Position numbers and translations under genes: made by a program. From Plantago ovata (lineage: Eukaryota > Streptophyta > Magnoliopsida > Lamiales > Plantaginaceae), in the NCBI GenBank assembly GCA_028274465.1, contig CM051455.1, forward strand, positions 76,961,327-77,025,326: a DNA stretch of 64,000 nucleotides. The letters are read 5' to 3'. Positions 10,581-22,578 of this stretch are shown here, in pieces (the first letter of the stretch is position 1; each line of letters starts with the position of its first letter). The notes beneath the pieces are model-generated. The model was not told the DNA's origin and searched no databases. It was given only the letters and a program-made list of their open reading frames with translations.

Positions 10581-12538
10581 TGAAAGTATATATGTCCTAG
10601 AGACAACCTACGATAGGGATGATATTTACTTGATCACATTCAGTTATTGTTATTTATGTTCATTTATTTATACATTATTAAATACAATTGGCATTACATT
10701 TTTATGAATACATTATTTGGTTGTTTGAATTATTCGATAAAATGTTCCCAAGGACTTAACGTAATCACCAAGTTAGTGGGAGCTTGTGTGTCAATAATTA
10801 AGTCCTAAAATAAGCCACTAGCTAAAGGTCATCGAGATACGGGATATCAATGATGCGATTGAAGCTAGCATATGTTGCATTAGATCATTCGAGGATGTAG
10901 TAGGTCTCATTGCTACGAATGAACTTGGTTATTCATGATGAACATATGGACACTTTGGAGAGTGCTGGCATACCCAACCGAGAAACCATTTGGTAAAGCT
11001 ATTTAAGTGTCTATGGTAGTATCGGTGTGTAGGGTGATGTTAGTAGTCCTTAGACTTGAGGCCAATACTACATCATATGTGGAATAATGTACATTGACCA
11101 TGCTCAACGCTTGCACTCTTAAAGTAGGGTAGATACGGCATGTGCTGGGTACATTAGGAAGCATATGGTGTGAGTGATTGGGCCAAGATAGGATTCATTC
11201 CTCCGTAATAGATACTAGGAGAGAATACTCACTTCTCATATTTAGTGCGATCACAAAACCGATGGCCACCGTGTGTGAATATGTTAAAATGGTATTTGGA
11301 CATGATTCATAGATCGAATAATAAGATTGAGAGACAATGAATGAAGTTATTAGAATAGACACATAACCATATTCTAGACTCATTCGAGTATTCGTGAATG
11401 AAGGGACCGTATCATCAAAGTACCTTACGCTACAGGTGGTTTGTTTTCCTCACAAACGTTCCTTGCATATTAATATTGTCTGATAAATTGTCTAGGAATT
11501 TATTATGACCTTAATTGGATTGTTGCTTAATATGCAAGACCCTATGGGTCACACTTCAAGGTGGTGTTTCTACAAACGAGCTATGTATATTGGATTAAAT
11601 ATTAATTAGATTAATATTAAATTATTATACAAAATATATAATGGAATTATTATTAATTAAATTAATATTAATTTATTATATGTGAAATATATTTTAGAAA
11701 TACAATTAATTGATTTAAATTGGATTTAATTAATTAATTGAAGACTTGTGCACTTGGACGGAATTGGATTGGAATCCAATTAAGGAAGAGAAGCTGGGCC
11801 AAAGAGGCCCAACAATGTTGAAGCTGCAGGTGGGCCGGTTGGCCCAGCTGCTGCTTCAGCCTGGCACGTGCAAGGCACGCGCCAGTAAGTTGGTGAATGG
11901 CGCGTGCATTGCACGCGCCATACGGAAATTATTATCCCCACACGTTTCTTTCTCTTCTGTTTTAACTTCTTCCTTTTTTTTTTTTTTACTGAGATAATTA
12001 ATTATTATCTCTTTGTTGGTTAGTTAATGACTTTTGAAGTCTCCCAGTCAATTACATTTACTTGATAAAATTTTACGTGATTTTCTAAACAAACTTACTG
12101 ACTAAATCAGAAAGAAAGAAGAATAGTCTTCATTCACAACATACGTAAAAATACTTTCTGATAGTCAGAAAATATTCTTTCTCTATTAGCTCAAAAAATA
12201 AACAGAAGAACATCCTAGTGTTCTTGATAGAAATCACTGTCCGTGGATACCAAGGTCGAAGGAAGTAATCAACCTGTTGATGAGCCATCTTGGAGATTTT
12301 GTTGACGAAGATTTCATCTCTGACGAAGAAGAAATCAACCAGCCGGACAAGGAGATTGCAAGGCTCTGTCTGGAGATTGAGGAACAGCTACCCGGTGAAT
12401 TTGCTTATCTACTGGAGGACACATAAGTGATTTCTTCTAGTTTAATAAACGAATATAGTCATATCAGTTTAGTGAGATTAAAATTTTTAAACTTCCGCTG
12501 CTTAGCCTTAGAGGCAATTTTTCTCACTTTTACTAACA
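10581..12538 (+). mobile_element. Element B 5' LTR
   Basis: Starts TGAAAGTATATATGTCC and ends TTACTAACA. Carries a perfect 25-base palindrome at 11897-11921 near its GC-rich part. The differences from the 3' copy cluster around that palindrome. Confidence 0.93.
11897..11921. repeat. Perfect palindrome in B 5' LTR
   Basis: Arms ATGGCGCGTGCA and TGCACGCGCCAT separated by one T. A related inverted motif lies 30 bases upstream (11863-11883). In the 3' LTR the arm has one mismatch (20221-20245). Confidence 0.85.
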
Positions 12539-12539
12539 G

Positions 12540-12551
12540 TGGTATCAGAGC
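12540..12551 (+). promoter_or_regulatory. Primer-binding site of element B
   Basis: TGGTATCAGAGC two bases after the LTR end, complementary to the 3' end of initiator methionine tRNA as in most plant Copia elements. Confidence 0.92.
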
Positions 12552-14655
12552 TGGGCTGATTCATGACCATATTCGTTTATGATTTATAATTAATGTTGTT
12601 GTGGATTATTGTATGTATGTGAATGTATAAAATTTTCATATTTTTTAATTGGATTTAAAGAAAAGAAAGATGGTTTTTTTTTTACTGTATGTATTTTATT
12701 TCCAGATTCTTCATATTAGATTTAAAGAAAGGAAATAAATCACATTCATATTTTATTTTTCCAGATTCATATATTAGATAAATAGAAAAGGGAAAATCAA
12801 AATCAAAAAAAAAAAAAAATTATGTAGAGGAACGAACTGGGTTTTGAACCCAGCTCATCCTCCCATTTTCAGCCGTGGCGTGGAGCCGGAGCTTGGCTCC
12901 ATCCCCACCGCGACGCCACCACCATCTTCCTCTGTTCATGTGCTCTTCTCCTCTGTCCCTTAAGATTTGAAATTGATTAGAAGGTCTAAAGGTCATGGAG
13001 CTTGAACTTCCATTAATGGAGATTTTAAGCTTTGTGAATTTAAACTACGAATCAAACCATTAATATGAGGATTGGGGTTGTATGAACATGGGAAGGATGA
13101 AGCAAGCAAGAACCGGGTCGAACGGAATCGATTGGGTTGATTCCGTTCAACCCGATCGGACGTTTTAAAAAAAATATATTTTGTTTTTCGTTTTTCTGGG
13201 AAATTGAATGCTTGCGAGTTCATCTTGGATGACATATGATGTTTAGAACACGATTTGGACCTTCAATTCGAAGTTGAGATGATGATTAAAGTTTTGGAAA
13301 ACTTTCTTAAGTTGCAGGGACTTGATTGAATATTTTCAGAGAATCCGGTGGTGTCCAATAGGCAAGAAAGAAAACTTCACGGACTTATGTCCCAATTTGG
13401 CAGTTTCTGTCTTATTGGGGCTCAAGCCCCTGAACTTCTGTGGTTTGCGGATTTGCCCCAAAATTTACTAAATACTTTCAAATTGACCCCAGAAACTTAA
13501 TTTCAGCTTTCTGTGAATTGTAAAGAGGTCCCTAGAGTTTTAGAAACTTGTTATTTAATTTATAAATGGTTTATAAATTATATTTAAACCCTATTAATAC
13601 TTTTGGAAAGTGATTAAAATGTCTAGAGACATAAGTATAAGTTATAATATTTAGTAACATGTTTGTTAGTTTATAAATAGTTTATAAACTACATTTTAAT
13701 ATTAATGTAATGCTTTGGAAGATTATATTATTATTAAACTTGTTTCAAATGTTTTTGAAATTCTTAGAGAATTTATTAATTAGATTTTGACTTACATATA
13801 ATGATAATAATCCACAACAACTACTTATATGCTCCAACTTGGTTGTATCACATGTATTGAATGTCTACATGAGCATTTTAATATTAAAATATTGTATTTA
13901 AATATCGTTAGTCCACTTTTATTGTATGGGTAGGCGGCATCCATTAGTTTCCGGACCGCATCTGTCATATGCATGGGTAGGCGGAACCCATTACTTGCTA
14001 GTCCGCAATTGATATGTATGAGTAGGCGGCACTCATTACTTGTTGGACCGCATTGCATGAGCCTTGGGTAGGCGGCACCCATTATGTGATGCATGTTAGG
14101 GATCTTGGTCAAGCAATTAAATACCCCATTTAAATGTTCCCCAATTAATTTAAGTCTTGATTAAATCGCATGATGTCACCCATCATAATTGAAGGGTAGA
14201 CTTACTAATCTCATGGGTAATATGCACCACAGTGCTTACTCCGTTTACCGTAAGAAAGTTGCCTTCATAGGACCATTGTTGGTGCCGTATGATGGTTATG
14301 ACTTACTTGAATTATGTCGAGTCGCCATAGTGTCAGACATATTTTGGGGACATCGATCAAAATGGTTTTGATCAACCAAGAGTTGTATTGTACAATTGGT
14401 TTGGAGACCTACCTGTTTGGTTATTATAGTGATCAGCCATAGCTGGGACTATAATAGTGCAAGCATGGATCTTGGCTCACTACAACTATTGTAAAATAAT
14501 GGTTCGTACTCTCTAAAGGGGTCAGGAGTATGTGAAAATAGTGATAACGGAATAAAGCTAAAGTCCTAGTTTATTTAGTCGCTGATTGTGATCATAGAAG
14601 TTATTTTAGAGTATTAATTTCAGTTTTATTTATTTACTTCTCTAGGTCTGAAAAG
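12552..14655 (+). other. Element B untranslated leader
   Basis: About 2.1 kb between PBS and gag with no convincing reading frame. It holds poly-T and poly-A runs near 12667-12825, a GC-rich patch (12870-12930), paired GTTTATAAATAG-type repeats (13556-13690) and a 46-bp tandem repeat (13924-14090). Long leaders of this sort are where packaging and dimerisation signals would be sought. Confidence 0.7.
13924..14090 (+). repeat. 46-bp tandem repeat in B leader (about 3.5 copies)
   Basis: The anchor TAGGCGG recurs at 13931, 13978, 14023 and 14069 (spacings 47, 45, 46). Each unit has GGCGG then a CCATTA/CATTAC block and, in the first three, a CCGCA block, giving GGCGG/CCGC dyads. Confidence 0.85.
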
Positions 14656-15540
14656 ATGGCCAATCTTTCCATAAGAATGATCTTGGAGAAATGCACTCTT
14701 ACTGGTCCAAACTTTATGGATTGGACCCGTAACATTCGTTTGGTTCTTAGGCAAGAGAAAATTGAGTACGTCTTGGACGGACCAATCCCCACTCCTCCTA
14801 CTGCTGCTGCTAAGCTTGCTAAGTTTGACAAAGTTGCTCACCAGAAGCACAAAGATGATGCTGCTAATGCACAGTGTGTTATGCTAGCTGCAATGACTAT
14901 GGAGCTGCAAAGGCAACATGAAAATATGATGCCATATGAAATGCTCGAGCACCTCAAAAGCCTCTTTGAAACTGTTTCTAAGTGTTGAGTTTGATCTTCT
15001 TAGAGAAATCTTCAAAATGAGGATGTCTGAAGGAGGAAATGTATTTGAACACGTGCTCAAGATGATTGGATTCATTGAGAAACTGGCGACTGCTGGAATC
15101 AAATTTGAGAACCGTGTTTCAGTCATCATCATCCTTCAATCATTGCCGGATTCATATTCTACATTCATCATGAATTACAATATGAATTCCAAAGATGCTA
15201 CATTTCCTGAAGTCCACAATATGCTTAAGACCTATGAACAGGCTCAACCTAAGAGGAAGTATGTTATGTTGGTTGGATCATCTGCGAAGGCTCACCCTAA
15301 GGGCTATGGCTCAAAGGGTAAGACTAAGCAAACCAAGAAGCCAAAGGTTGGACCTAAGGCTAAGGTTTTTAAGCGTAAGGCTGGAAATCAGAAGAAGGTG
15401 GTGAACATGGAGAAGGAGACGTGTCTTTACTGCAAGCAGAAAGGACACTGGAAGAGAGACTGCCCGAAGGCAATTGCTGATGGAGTTGTGACCACGCATG
15501 GTGCATCTGGCTCCCATCAAGGTATGTTTGTCATTGAGAT
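14656..15540 (+). pseudogene. Element B gag
   Basis: Copia capsid protein beginning MANLSIRMILEKCTLTGPNF at 14656, the first ATG after the leader. The N-terminal domain (NFMDWTRNIRLVLRQEK, YVLDGPIP) and the UBN2-like capsid part (LLREIFKMRMSEGG) are split by a one-base shift near 14980, where the first frame stops at TGA. The second frame continues through a basic KTKQTKKPK stretch to a normal CCHC zinc knuckle CLYCKQKGHWKRDC (15422-15463), which binds RNA in packaging. One repair-sized lesion separates this from an open gag, but it is not open as it stands. Confidence 0.85.
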
Positions 15541-16254
15541 AAATATTTCTACACAAAACTCGAATTATTGGGTATTAGATACTGCTTGTGGCTCACACAT
15601 TTGTAACAATTTGCAAGGGCTCATTGATAGCCGACATGTTAGACCAAGGGAAATTGATCTACGCGTAGGAAATGGATCGTCCGTTGCTGCCCTACGTGTT
15701 GGAACTTATATATTAAATTTACCCTCGGGTTTTGTTTTAGAATTGAATAATTGTTATTTCGTTCCTTCTATTGTAAGAAACATTGTTTCCATTCCTATGT
15801 TTGACAATGAAGGGTTTTCCTTCCGTTTTGCCAATAATAATAGTTATTTTTCGCATAATGGTATTGATATTGGAAATGCTCCTCTTATGAATGGTTTGTA
15901 CTTACTTGAATGTAGACATAATTTATTTCATATACAAAACAAACGACCAAAGCTTGATAATTCAAGAAATATCACTTACTTGTGGCATTGTAGACTTGGT
16001 CACATTAATGAGACAAGAATTGCAAGGTTAAGAAAGTTAGACTATTTAGCACCATTTGATTTTGAATCATATGGGAATTGTGAATCATGTCTTAAAGGAA
16101 AATGATCAAGAAACCTTTTTTCAGAAAAGGTACTCGTGCTGAACAAGTACTTGAGTTAGTTCACTCTGATGTGTGTGGATCTTTTAAAACTTAAGCTAGG
16201 GGTGGGTATTCTTACTTCATAACCTTTACCGATGATTTCTCTAGGTTTGGCTAT
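15541..16254 (+). pseudogene. Element B pol: protease and GAG-pre-integrase
   Basis: Continues in the gag frame. The aspartic protease site reads WVLDTACGSHIC (Asp codon 15578-15580), so the usual DTG/DSG has Ala instead of Gly, which should harm activity. The His-Cys zinc domain HCRLGHINETR ... CESCLKGK follows. The frame ends with TGA at 16103-16105; homologous integrase sequence (LVHSDVCGSF) continues past it with another stop (TAA near 16192). Confidence 0.83.
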
Positions 16255-18360
16255 GTGTATCTTATGAAATACAAATATGAAGCTTTTGAGAAATTCAAAG
16301 AATATAAGGTTGAAGTAGAGAAACAACTTGAAAGAAGTATTAAGACTCTTCGATTAGATCGAGGAGGAGAATACTTAAGTAAGGAATTTTTTGATTACTT
16401 AAAGCTTAATGGAATTCAATCACAATGGACTCCACCAGGAACACCACAAATGAATGGTGTTTCCGAGAGGAGAAATCGAACTTTGTTAGACATGGTAAGA
16501 TCCATGATGAATTTCACAACTCTTCCAATCTTCTTATGGGGATACGTATTACTAGACTCAATCTATATTCTGAATAGGGTTCCATCCAAATCAGTCGAGA
16601 AAACACCGTATGAGTTATGGTATGGCAAGAAGCCAAGTCTTTCACATATACATGCCTGGGGTTGTCCAGCATATGTGAAAATAATGCTCGCAGGGAAACT
16701 GGAACCCAAAAGTGAGAAATGTTATTTTATTGGATATCCTAAGGAAACCAAGGGTTACTACTTCTATCTGCCTGAGGAACATAACATCATTGTTTCCAGA
16801 CAGGCTGCCTTTCTGGAAGATGATTATGTCTTCAAGCAACATAGTAGAAATGAGATAGAACTCGAGGAAATCCAAGAACAAGAAAATAACATTGAGGTTA
16901 ATGAATTGTCAAATAGTTATGACAATGATTCAATGGGAGCTCAAGGAGGATCTTATGGCTCGAGCACATCTCTGGGAAGATATCTGCCAGCCAGTGGGAG
17001 CATTTTAGGAAAGTTGACTGATTCCCAAAATGCCCCTACCAAGCCGACATTGACTAAACCGACTCCAACGGTTCAACAGGTCATGTCGGAACCAACTCCC
17101 CAGGATACACGTGCAACTGTTGCATCTGACCCGCCTTCAACTGTTCAACAGATTGTACAAGTTGAACCATATCACAATCAGAATATACAACCAGTACAAC
17201 CAAACAAACTCGCACTCCGTCGGTCTAAAAGATTAGAAGTGAGAGCTTCCAAGAATATAAGTTTACTCTTGGAGGATGACAAGTTTGAACTTGACTTATC
17301 TCACAAAGATGACCCTAAGACTTACAAAGAAGCAATGTTGGACATTGATTCAAGAAGGTGGCAAGAAGTCATGAAATCCGAAATAGACTCAATGTATGAG
17401 AATCAAGTATGGGACTTGGTTGATGCACCAGAAGGGGTTAGACCTATCGGTTGCAAATGGGTTTTCAAGAGGAAAATAGATGCTGATGGCAACATACAGA
17501 CATATAAGGCTAGGCTGGTGGCGAGAGGTTATAGTCAACGATATGGTATCGATTATGACGAAACCTTTTCACCAGTAGCCAACCTTAAGTCTATTCGAAT
17601 TTTACTTGCTATAGCAGCATACTATGATTATGAGATTTGGCAAATGGATGTGAAAACTGCTTTCCTTAATGGAAATCTCAAGGAAGAGGTGTATATGATA
17701 CAACCTGAAGGTTTTACATCTGAGTCAAATCCCAAATTAGTTTGCAAGCTAAAGAGATCCATTTCTGGACTAAAGCAAGCCTCAAGGAGTTGGAATATTC
17801 GCTTTGATGAAGCAGTCAAATCGTTTGACTACATCAGATGTGCGGAAGACCCATGCATTTATGTTAAACGCAGCGATGCTGGAATTATTTTCATGGTTAT
17901 ATATGTTGATGACATATTAATCATGGGAAACAATGTCCAAATGTTACGATCCACAAATGAGTGGTTATCTAAGACTTTCTTGATGAAAGACTTAGGTGAA
18001 GCCTGTTACATTCTTGGAATAAATATCCATAGGGATAGATCCCGAAGATTGTTAGGGTTGTCACAGTCCACATATGTCGACAAAATAGTGAAACGCTTTA
18101 ATATGGATGGATCCAATAAAGGTTTCTTACCAGCTAGACATGGAATCACTCTCACTACGAAGGATAGTCCTTCTACAGATGAGGAGATCGAACACATGAA
18201 AAGAATCCCATATGCATCAGCTATTGGATCTATCATGTATGCCATGAATTGTACAAGGCCAGATGTGGCATATGCGCTTAGTTGTACTTGTCGACACCAA
18301 CAGAATCCAGGTATGAAACACTGGACAGCTGTGAAAGCAATTCTTAAGTATCTTAATTAG
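16255..18360 (+). pseudogene. Element B pol: integrase and reverse transcriptase
   Basis: A 701-codon open stretch. Integrase core: RLDRGGEYLS (second catalytic Asp; the neighbour is Leu where C has Ser) and GVSERRNRTLLD (Glu). Then a PT-rich linker (near residues 240-340), and RT with TYKEAMLDIDSRRW, KARLVARGYSQ, YDETFSPVA, QMDVKTAFLNGN and YVDD at 17902-17913. The frame stops at 18358-18360 after KAILKYLN, where a one-base shift moves the reading frame into RNase H. The first catalytic Asp lies upstream, beyond the 16103-16192 stops. Confidence 0.88.
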
Positions 18361-18891
18361 AAGAACTAAAGATTCCTTTCTGGTATATGGTGGACAACAA
18401 GAGTTGCGAATGAGTGATTATGTCGATGCTGATTTCCAATCGGACCCAGACGACTACAAATCACAAACTGGGTATGTGTTTACACTCAATGGTGGAGCCG
18501 TCACTTGGAAGAGTTCAAAGCAATCCACCTTGGCTGATTCTACGACCGAATTCGAGTATATTGCTGTTGCAGAAGCCTCAAAGGAGGCTGTCTGGATTTC
18601 AGAATTCCTAAAGGAACTAGGGGTAGTTCCTAATAGTAGTCCTATAACGGTCTACTGCGACAACGAAGGCGCTGTTGCACAAGCAAAGGAACCAAGATCC
18701 ACTAACAAGAATAAGCATGTACCTAGGAAGTATCATCTAATTAGAGAGATGATAGCTAGAGGAGAAGTATCTATAGAACGAGTTTCCACTGAGGAAAATG
18801 TGGAGATCCTTTCACCAAAGTGTTGAACATTGACAAACATGTTAGACATTTAAACAATATAGGTGTTAGACACGTAGGTGATTGGCTCTAG
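18361..18891 (+). pseudogene. Element B pol: RNase H
   Basis: Contains SDYVDADFQSDPDD, LADSTTEFEYIA and VYCDNEGAVAQAKEP, the three acidic RNase H signatures, then KYHLIREMIARGEVSIERVS. A single missing base in the GTGGAGATCC run near 18800 (C has GTGGCAGATCC) ends the frame at 18826; the native C-terminus (DPFTKV ... WL-stop, 18889-18891) follows in another frame. Confidence 0.87.
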
Positions 18892-18894
18892 GCC

Positions 18895-18905
18895 AAGTGG
18901 GAGAT
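18895..18905 (+). promoter_or_regulatory. Polypurine tract of element B
   Basis: AAGTGGGAGAT directly before the 3' LTR; identical to the run preceding the C 3' LTR. Confidence 0.8.
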
Positions 18906-20864
18906 TGAAAGTATATATGTCCTAGAGACAACCTACGATAGGGACGATATGTACTTGATCACATTCAGTTATTGTTATTTATGTTCATTTATTTATACAT
19001 TATTAAATACAATTGGCATTACATTTTTATGAATACATTATTTGGTGGTTTGAATTATTCGATAAAATGTTCCCAAGGACTTAACGTAATCACCAAGTTA
19101 GTGGGAGCTTGTGTGTCAATAATTAAGTCCTAAATAAGCCACTAGCTGAAGGTCATTGAGATACGGGATATCAATGATGCGATTGAAGCTAGCATATGTT
19201 GCATTAGATCCTTTGATGATGTAGTAGGTCTCATTGCTACGAATGAACTTGGTTATTCATGATGAACATATGGACACTTTGGAGAGTGTTGGCATACCCA
19301 ACCAAGAAACCATTTGGTAAAGCTATTTAAGTGTCTATGGTAGTATCGGTGTGTAGGGGGATGTTAGTAGTCCTTAGACTTGAGGCCAATACTACATCAT
19401 ATGTGGAATAATGTACTTTGACCATGCTCAACGCTTGCACTCTTAAAGTAGGGTAGATACGGCATGTGTTGGGTACATTAGGAAGCATATGGTGTGAGTG
19501 ATTGGGCCAAGATAGGATTCATTCCTCCGTAATAGATACTACGAGAGAATACTCACTTCTCATATTTAGTGCGATCACAAAACCGGTGGCCACCGTGTGT
19601 GAATATGTCAAAATGGTATTTGGACATGATTCATAGATCGAATAATAAGATTGAGAGACAATGAATGAAGTTATTAGAATAGACACATAACCATATTCTA
19701 GACTCATTCAAGTATTCGTGAATGAAGGGACCGTATCATCAAAGTACCTTACGCTACAGGTGGTTTGTTTTCCTCACAAACGTTCCTTGCATATTAATAT
19801 TGTCTGATAAATTGTCTATGAATTTATTATGACCTTAATTGGATTGTTGTTTAATATGCAAGACCCTATGGGTCACACTTCAAGGTGGAGTTTCTACAAA
19901 CGAGCTATGTATATTGGATTAAATATTAATTAGATTAATATTAAATTATTATACAAAATATATAATGGAATTATTATTAATTAGATTAATATTAATTTAT
20001 TATATGTGAAATATATTTTAGAAATACAATTAATTGATTTAAATTGGATTTAATTAATTAATTGAAGACTTGTGCACTTGGACGGAATTGGATTGGAATC
20101 CAATTAAGGAAGAGAAGCTGGGCCAAAGAGGCCCAACAATGTTGAAGCTGCAGGTGGGCCGGTTGGCCCAGCTGGTCCTTCAGCCTACCGCGTGCAATGC
20201 ACGCGCCAGGAAGTTGGTGAATGGCGCGTGCATTGCACGCACCATACGGAAATTCTGGGGACAGCTGACACGTTTCTTTCTCTTCTGTTTTGACTTCTTC
20301 CTTTTGTTTTTTTACTGAGATAATTAATTATTATCTCTTTGTTGGTTAGTTAATGAGTTTCGAAGTCTCCTAGTCAATTAGATTTACTTGGTAAAATCTT
20401 ACGTGATTTTCTAAACAAACTTACTGGCTAAATCAGAAAGAAAGAAGAATAGTCTTCATTCACAACATACGTAAAAATACTTTCTGATAGTCAGAAAATA
20501 TTCTTTCTCTATTAGCTCAAAAAATAAACAGAAAAACATCCTAGCGTTCTTGATAGAAATCACTGTCCGTGGATACCATGGTCGAAGGAAGTAATCAACG
20601 TGTTGATGAGCCATCTTGGAGATTTTGTTGACGAAGATTTCATCTCTGACGAAGAAGAAATAAACCAGCCGGACGAGGAGATTGCAAGGCTCTGTCTGGA
20701 GATTGAGGAACAGCTACCCGGTGAATTTGCTTATCTACTGGAGGACACGTAAGTGATTTCTTCTAGTTTAACAAACGAATATAGTCATATCAGTTTAGTG
20801 AAATTAAAATTTTTAAACTTCCGCTGCTTAGCCTTAGAGGCAATTTTTCTCACTTTTACTAACA
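18906..20864 (+). mobile_element. Element B 3' LTR
   Basis: TGAAAGTATATATGTCC ... TTACTAACA, collinear with 10581-12538. Most of its length differs from the 5' copy by scattered single bases, but 20175-20275 differs much more densely. Followed by the TAAAT duplication. Confidence 0.93.
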
Positions 20865-21350
20865 TAAATCGCACCAAGAACTCCTATACTACTTGGCCCC
20901 AAGTTTTCAGCGATCCTGGTGCTAACCTTGCCATCCAACGCCTTGGCTCATATCCAAGGGCAAAAGAAAATAATTTCCTGCACAATTGGTCCTTAGTAAA
21001 CCCCTTTGCTGGAACTTTTGCTATTTCCTCCTCATAGGATCTGATGAAACTCAACGGATTCATCCCCACTTCATCTTCAAACCTCGGTATGTCTCTCACC
21101 ACTGAACTTGTCGCTTCGTACCCCTTCAACTCTTCCTCCAAGTATATAGCTGAACGTCTCCTAACTTGCGAGAATTGGGGCATCATGCGAGCTTTCATGG
21201 GCGTCATACCTGAATATCTGTAACAGGAGTAACTCAAAACTGAAAATTAGTCCTGTTAGAAGTCGCAAGATTCTGGAAACAAATTAACTACTAACTCTGA
21301 GAATTGAATGCTGAAAATATAAATAAGCTAAAGAGAAAAAATGAGTATAG
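20865..21350 (-). pseudogene. Element G gag, N-terminal part
   Basis: Minus-strand gag start of element G, separated from its continuation (10580 downward) by element B. The 117-codon frame (20884-21237) has RFEDEVGMNPLSFIRSYEEEIAKVP and ends SLKTWGQVV before TAG, followed in frame by EFLVRFM up to the B insertion point. FIRSYEE ... RWM ... LKTWGQV is the usual Gypsy gag capsid signature. The native start is unsure; the ATG at 21235-21237 is the first in this frame, about 115 bases after the PBS. Confidence 0.78.
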
Positions 21351-21368
21351 TCCCCGGCAGTGGCGCCA
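21351..21368 (-). promoter_or_regulatory. Primer-binding site of element G
   Basis: The minus strand reads TGGCGCCACTGCCGGGGA three bases from the LTR end. TGGCGCCNNTGCCGGGGA is the common plant Gypsy primer site; G2 has the consensus form (56548-56565). Confidence 0.87.
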
Positions 21369-21371
21369 ATT

Positions 21372-22578
21372 TGATGAACGAGATTGTCAGACTCAATTAA
21401 TCAAATAAATTTGTTTTTAGCCAAAGGCAACTCACAACTACAACGAAAACCTAGGCACGTAGTGTAGAAGTAAAATAACCTCGAGTGTCTATCTCTAAGG
21501 ACTATAACTAGCTTTATCTAATTTAACTTAAACTATAAATCAGAAATCAAGTAAAGCACAGATTTTTCTTATCAATATGATGGAAGTCAGTGATAGTATG
21601 ATCAATCAAAGGAACGGGTAATAATCATGCATGAAGTACTTGAAGTTTGTATAGAAATATATGATCATGAATTGTCCTATGTGTTCCTTTCAATTCAACA
21701 CTACGAGGATAGATGGCTTAGATAGATCAAAGAAATAAAATAATAAATCAAGTCTTAAACGCGCGAAGCCACTCATGCATAATCAAGAACCCTAGCTAAG
21801 AAATCACATACTATCACCAACGATAGATTTAGCTACTCATAGATAAATTGCAATCAACAAGAATCAAAGCAAGATTGAATGAAAACATGTTGAATGAAAT
21901 AAATAAAAGCAGAAAAATCGTGAGATACAAGTTACCAACGAAGGTTGTCAATCTCCGATGAATTGCTAACTCACAAGCAAGAATCGAGAATCAAAGATGT
22001 CCAATTTTTATGCTTAAGCTTCCAAATCAATAAGAAAAAGAGTCTTCTATGCTAATAATTCCCAGAACAGGCTCTGGAGAATTTGTCTCTCAAAATAAGG
22101 TGAAAAGGTATGAAAAACGTACAAAATAGGGAAACATATATATAGAGTGCGGAAACTCCCAGGCGAACCGCCCCCGGTGCCAGGCGGTTCGCCTGGTGTG
22201 GGGCGATTCGCCCCACGTCCCAGGCGGTTCGCCTGGGACATCCAGTCGGTGGGAGCGAGATTTTGGTCTTCTTTTCCTTTCCGGACTCGGATTTTGCCTT
22301 CTAGTGACCTTTAAGCCTTGAAACTCGTCCCCTAGGCCTCAAATCTCATCCGGAACCTTCTAGATACACCACAAATGTCCTCGAAACACCAAAACTGCGT
22401 CCTCTTCATCAATATTGCCCATAAAAATAAGTTTTTTACCTAAAACCTGAAAAATGCAAAGAAAAGGGAAACGTGACACTATTCTAATAAAATGCACCAA
22501 AATATAAGCTAAATTAACCTAGAGGATAACTAAATTGGTGAAAAAGAGTCGAATGAAGTGTAAAATACACGTTCATCA
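21372..22578 (-). mobile_element. Element G 5' LTR (minus sense)
   Basis: TGATGAACGAG ... TTCATCA, partner of 6503-7711, with the same palindrome cluster at 22158-22238 and the TATATATA run near 22137. ATAAT follows at 22579-22583. Confidence 0.92.

Larger units (their letters stand above)
10581..20864 (+). mobile_element. Full-length Copia element B
   Basis: A 10.28 kb plus-strand element: LTRs 10581-12538 and 18906-20864, PBS at 12540-12551, a 2.1 kb leader, gag-pol from 14656 to 18891, PPT at 18895-18905 and TSD TAAAT. It sits in the gag of element G; removing it and one TSD rejoins the gag sequence. LTRs are highly similar, so insertion is fairly recent, yet the coding region has at least four frameshifts/stops. 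Domain order protease, integrase, RT, RNase H is Copia-type. Confidence 0.95.
6503..22578 (-). mobile_element. Gypsy-type non-autonomous element G (minus strand, interrupted by element B)
   Basis: Two ~1.21 kb LTRs (6503-7711 and 21372-22578) start TGATGAAC and end TTCATCA on the plus strand. They flank a polypurine tract at 7712-7724 and a TGGCGCC-type primer site at 21351-21368, all in minus orientation. TSD is ATAAT (6498-6502 and 22579-22583). After removing nested element B the internal region is about 3.4 kb and contains gag-like coding only. I find no RT, integrase or RNase H motif, so the element would depend on enzymes supplied in trans. Confidence 0.85.

Noticed and set aside
11195..11383. 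62-codon minus-strand ORF, seen again at 19519-19707
   Set aside because: Same in both places only because these are the two LTRs of B.
12830..12870. Second tRNA-like box B (minus strand GGTTCAAAACC)
   Set aside because: One mismatch from consensus and no box A at a proper distance.
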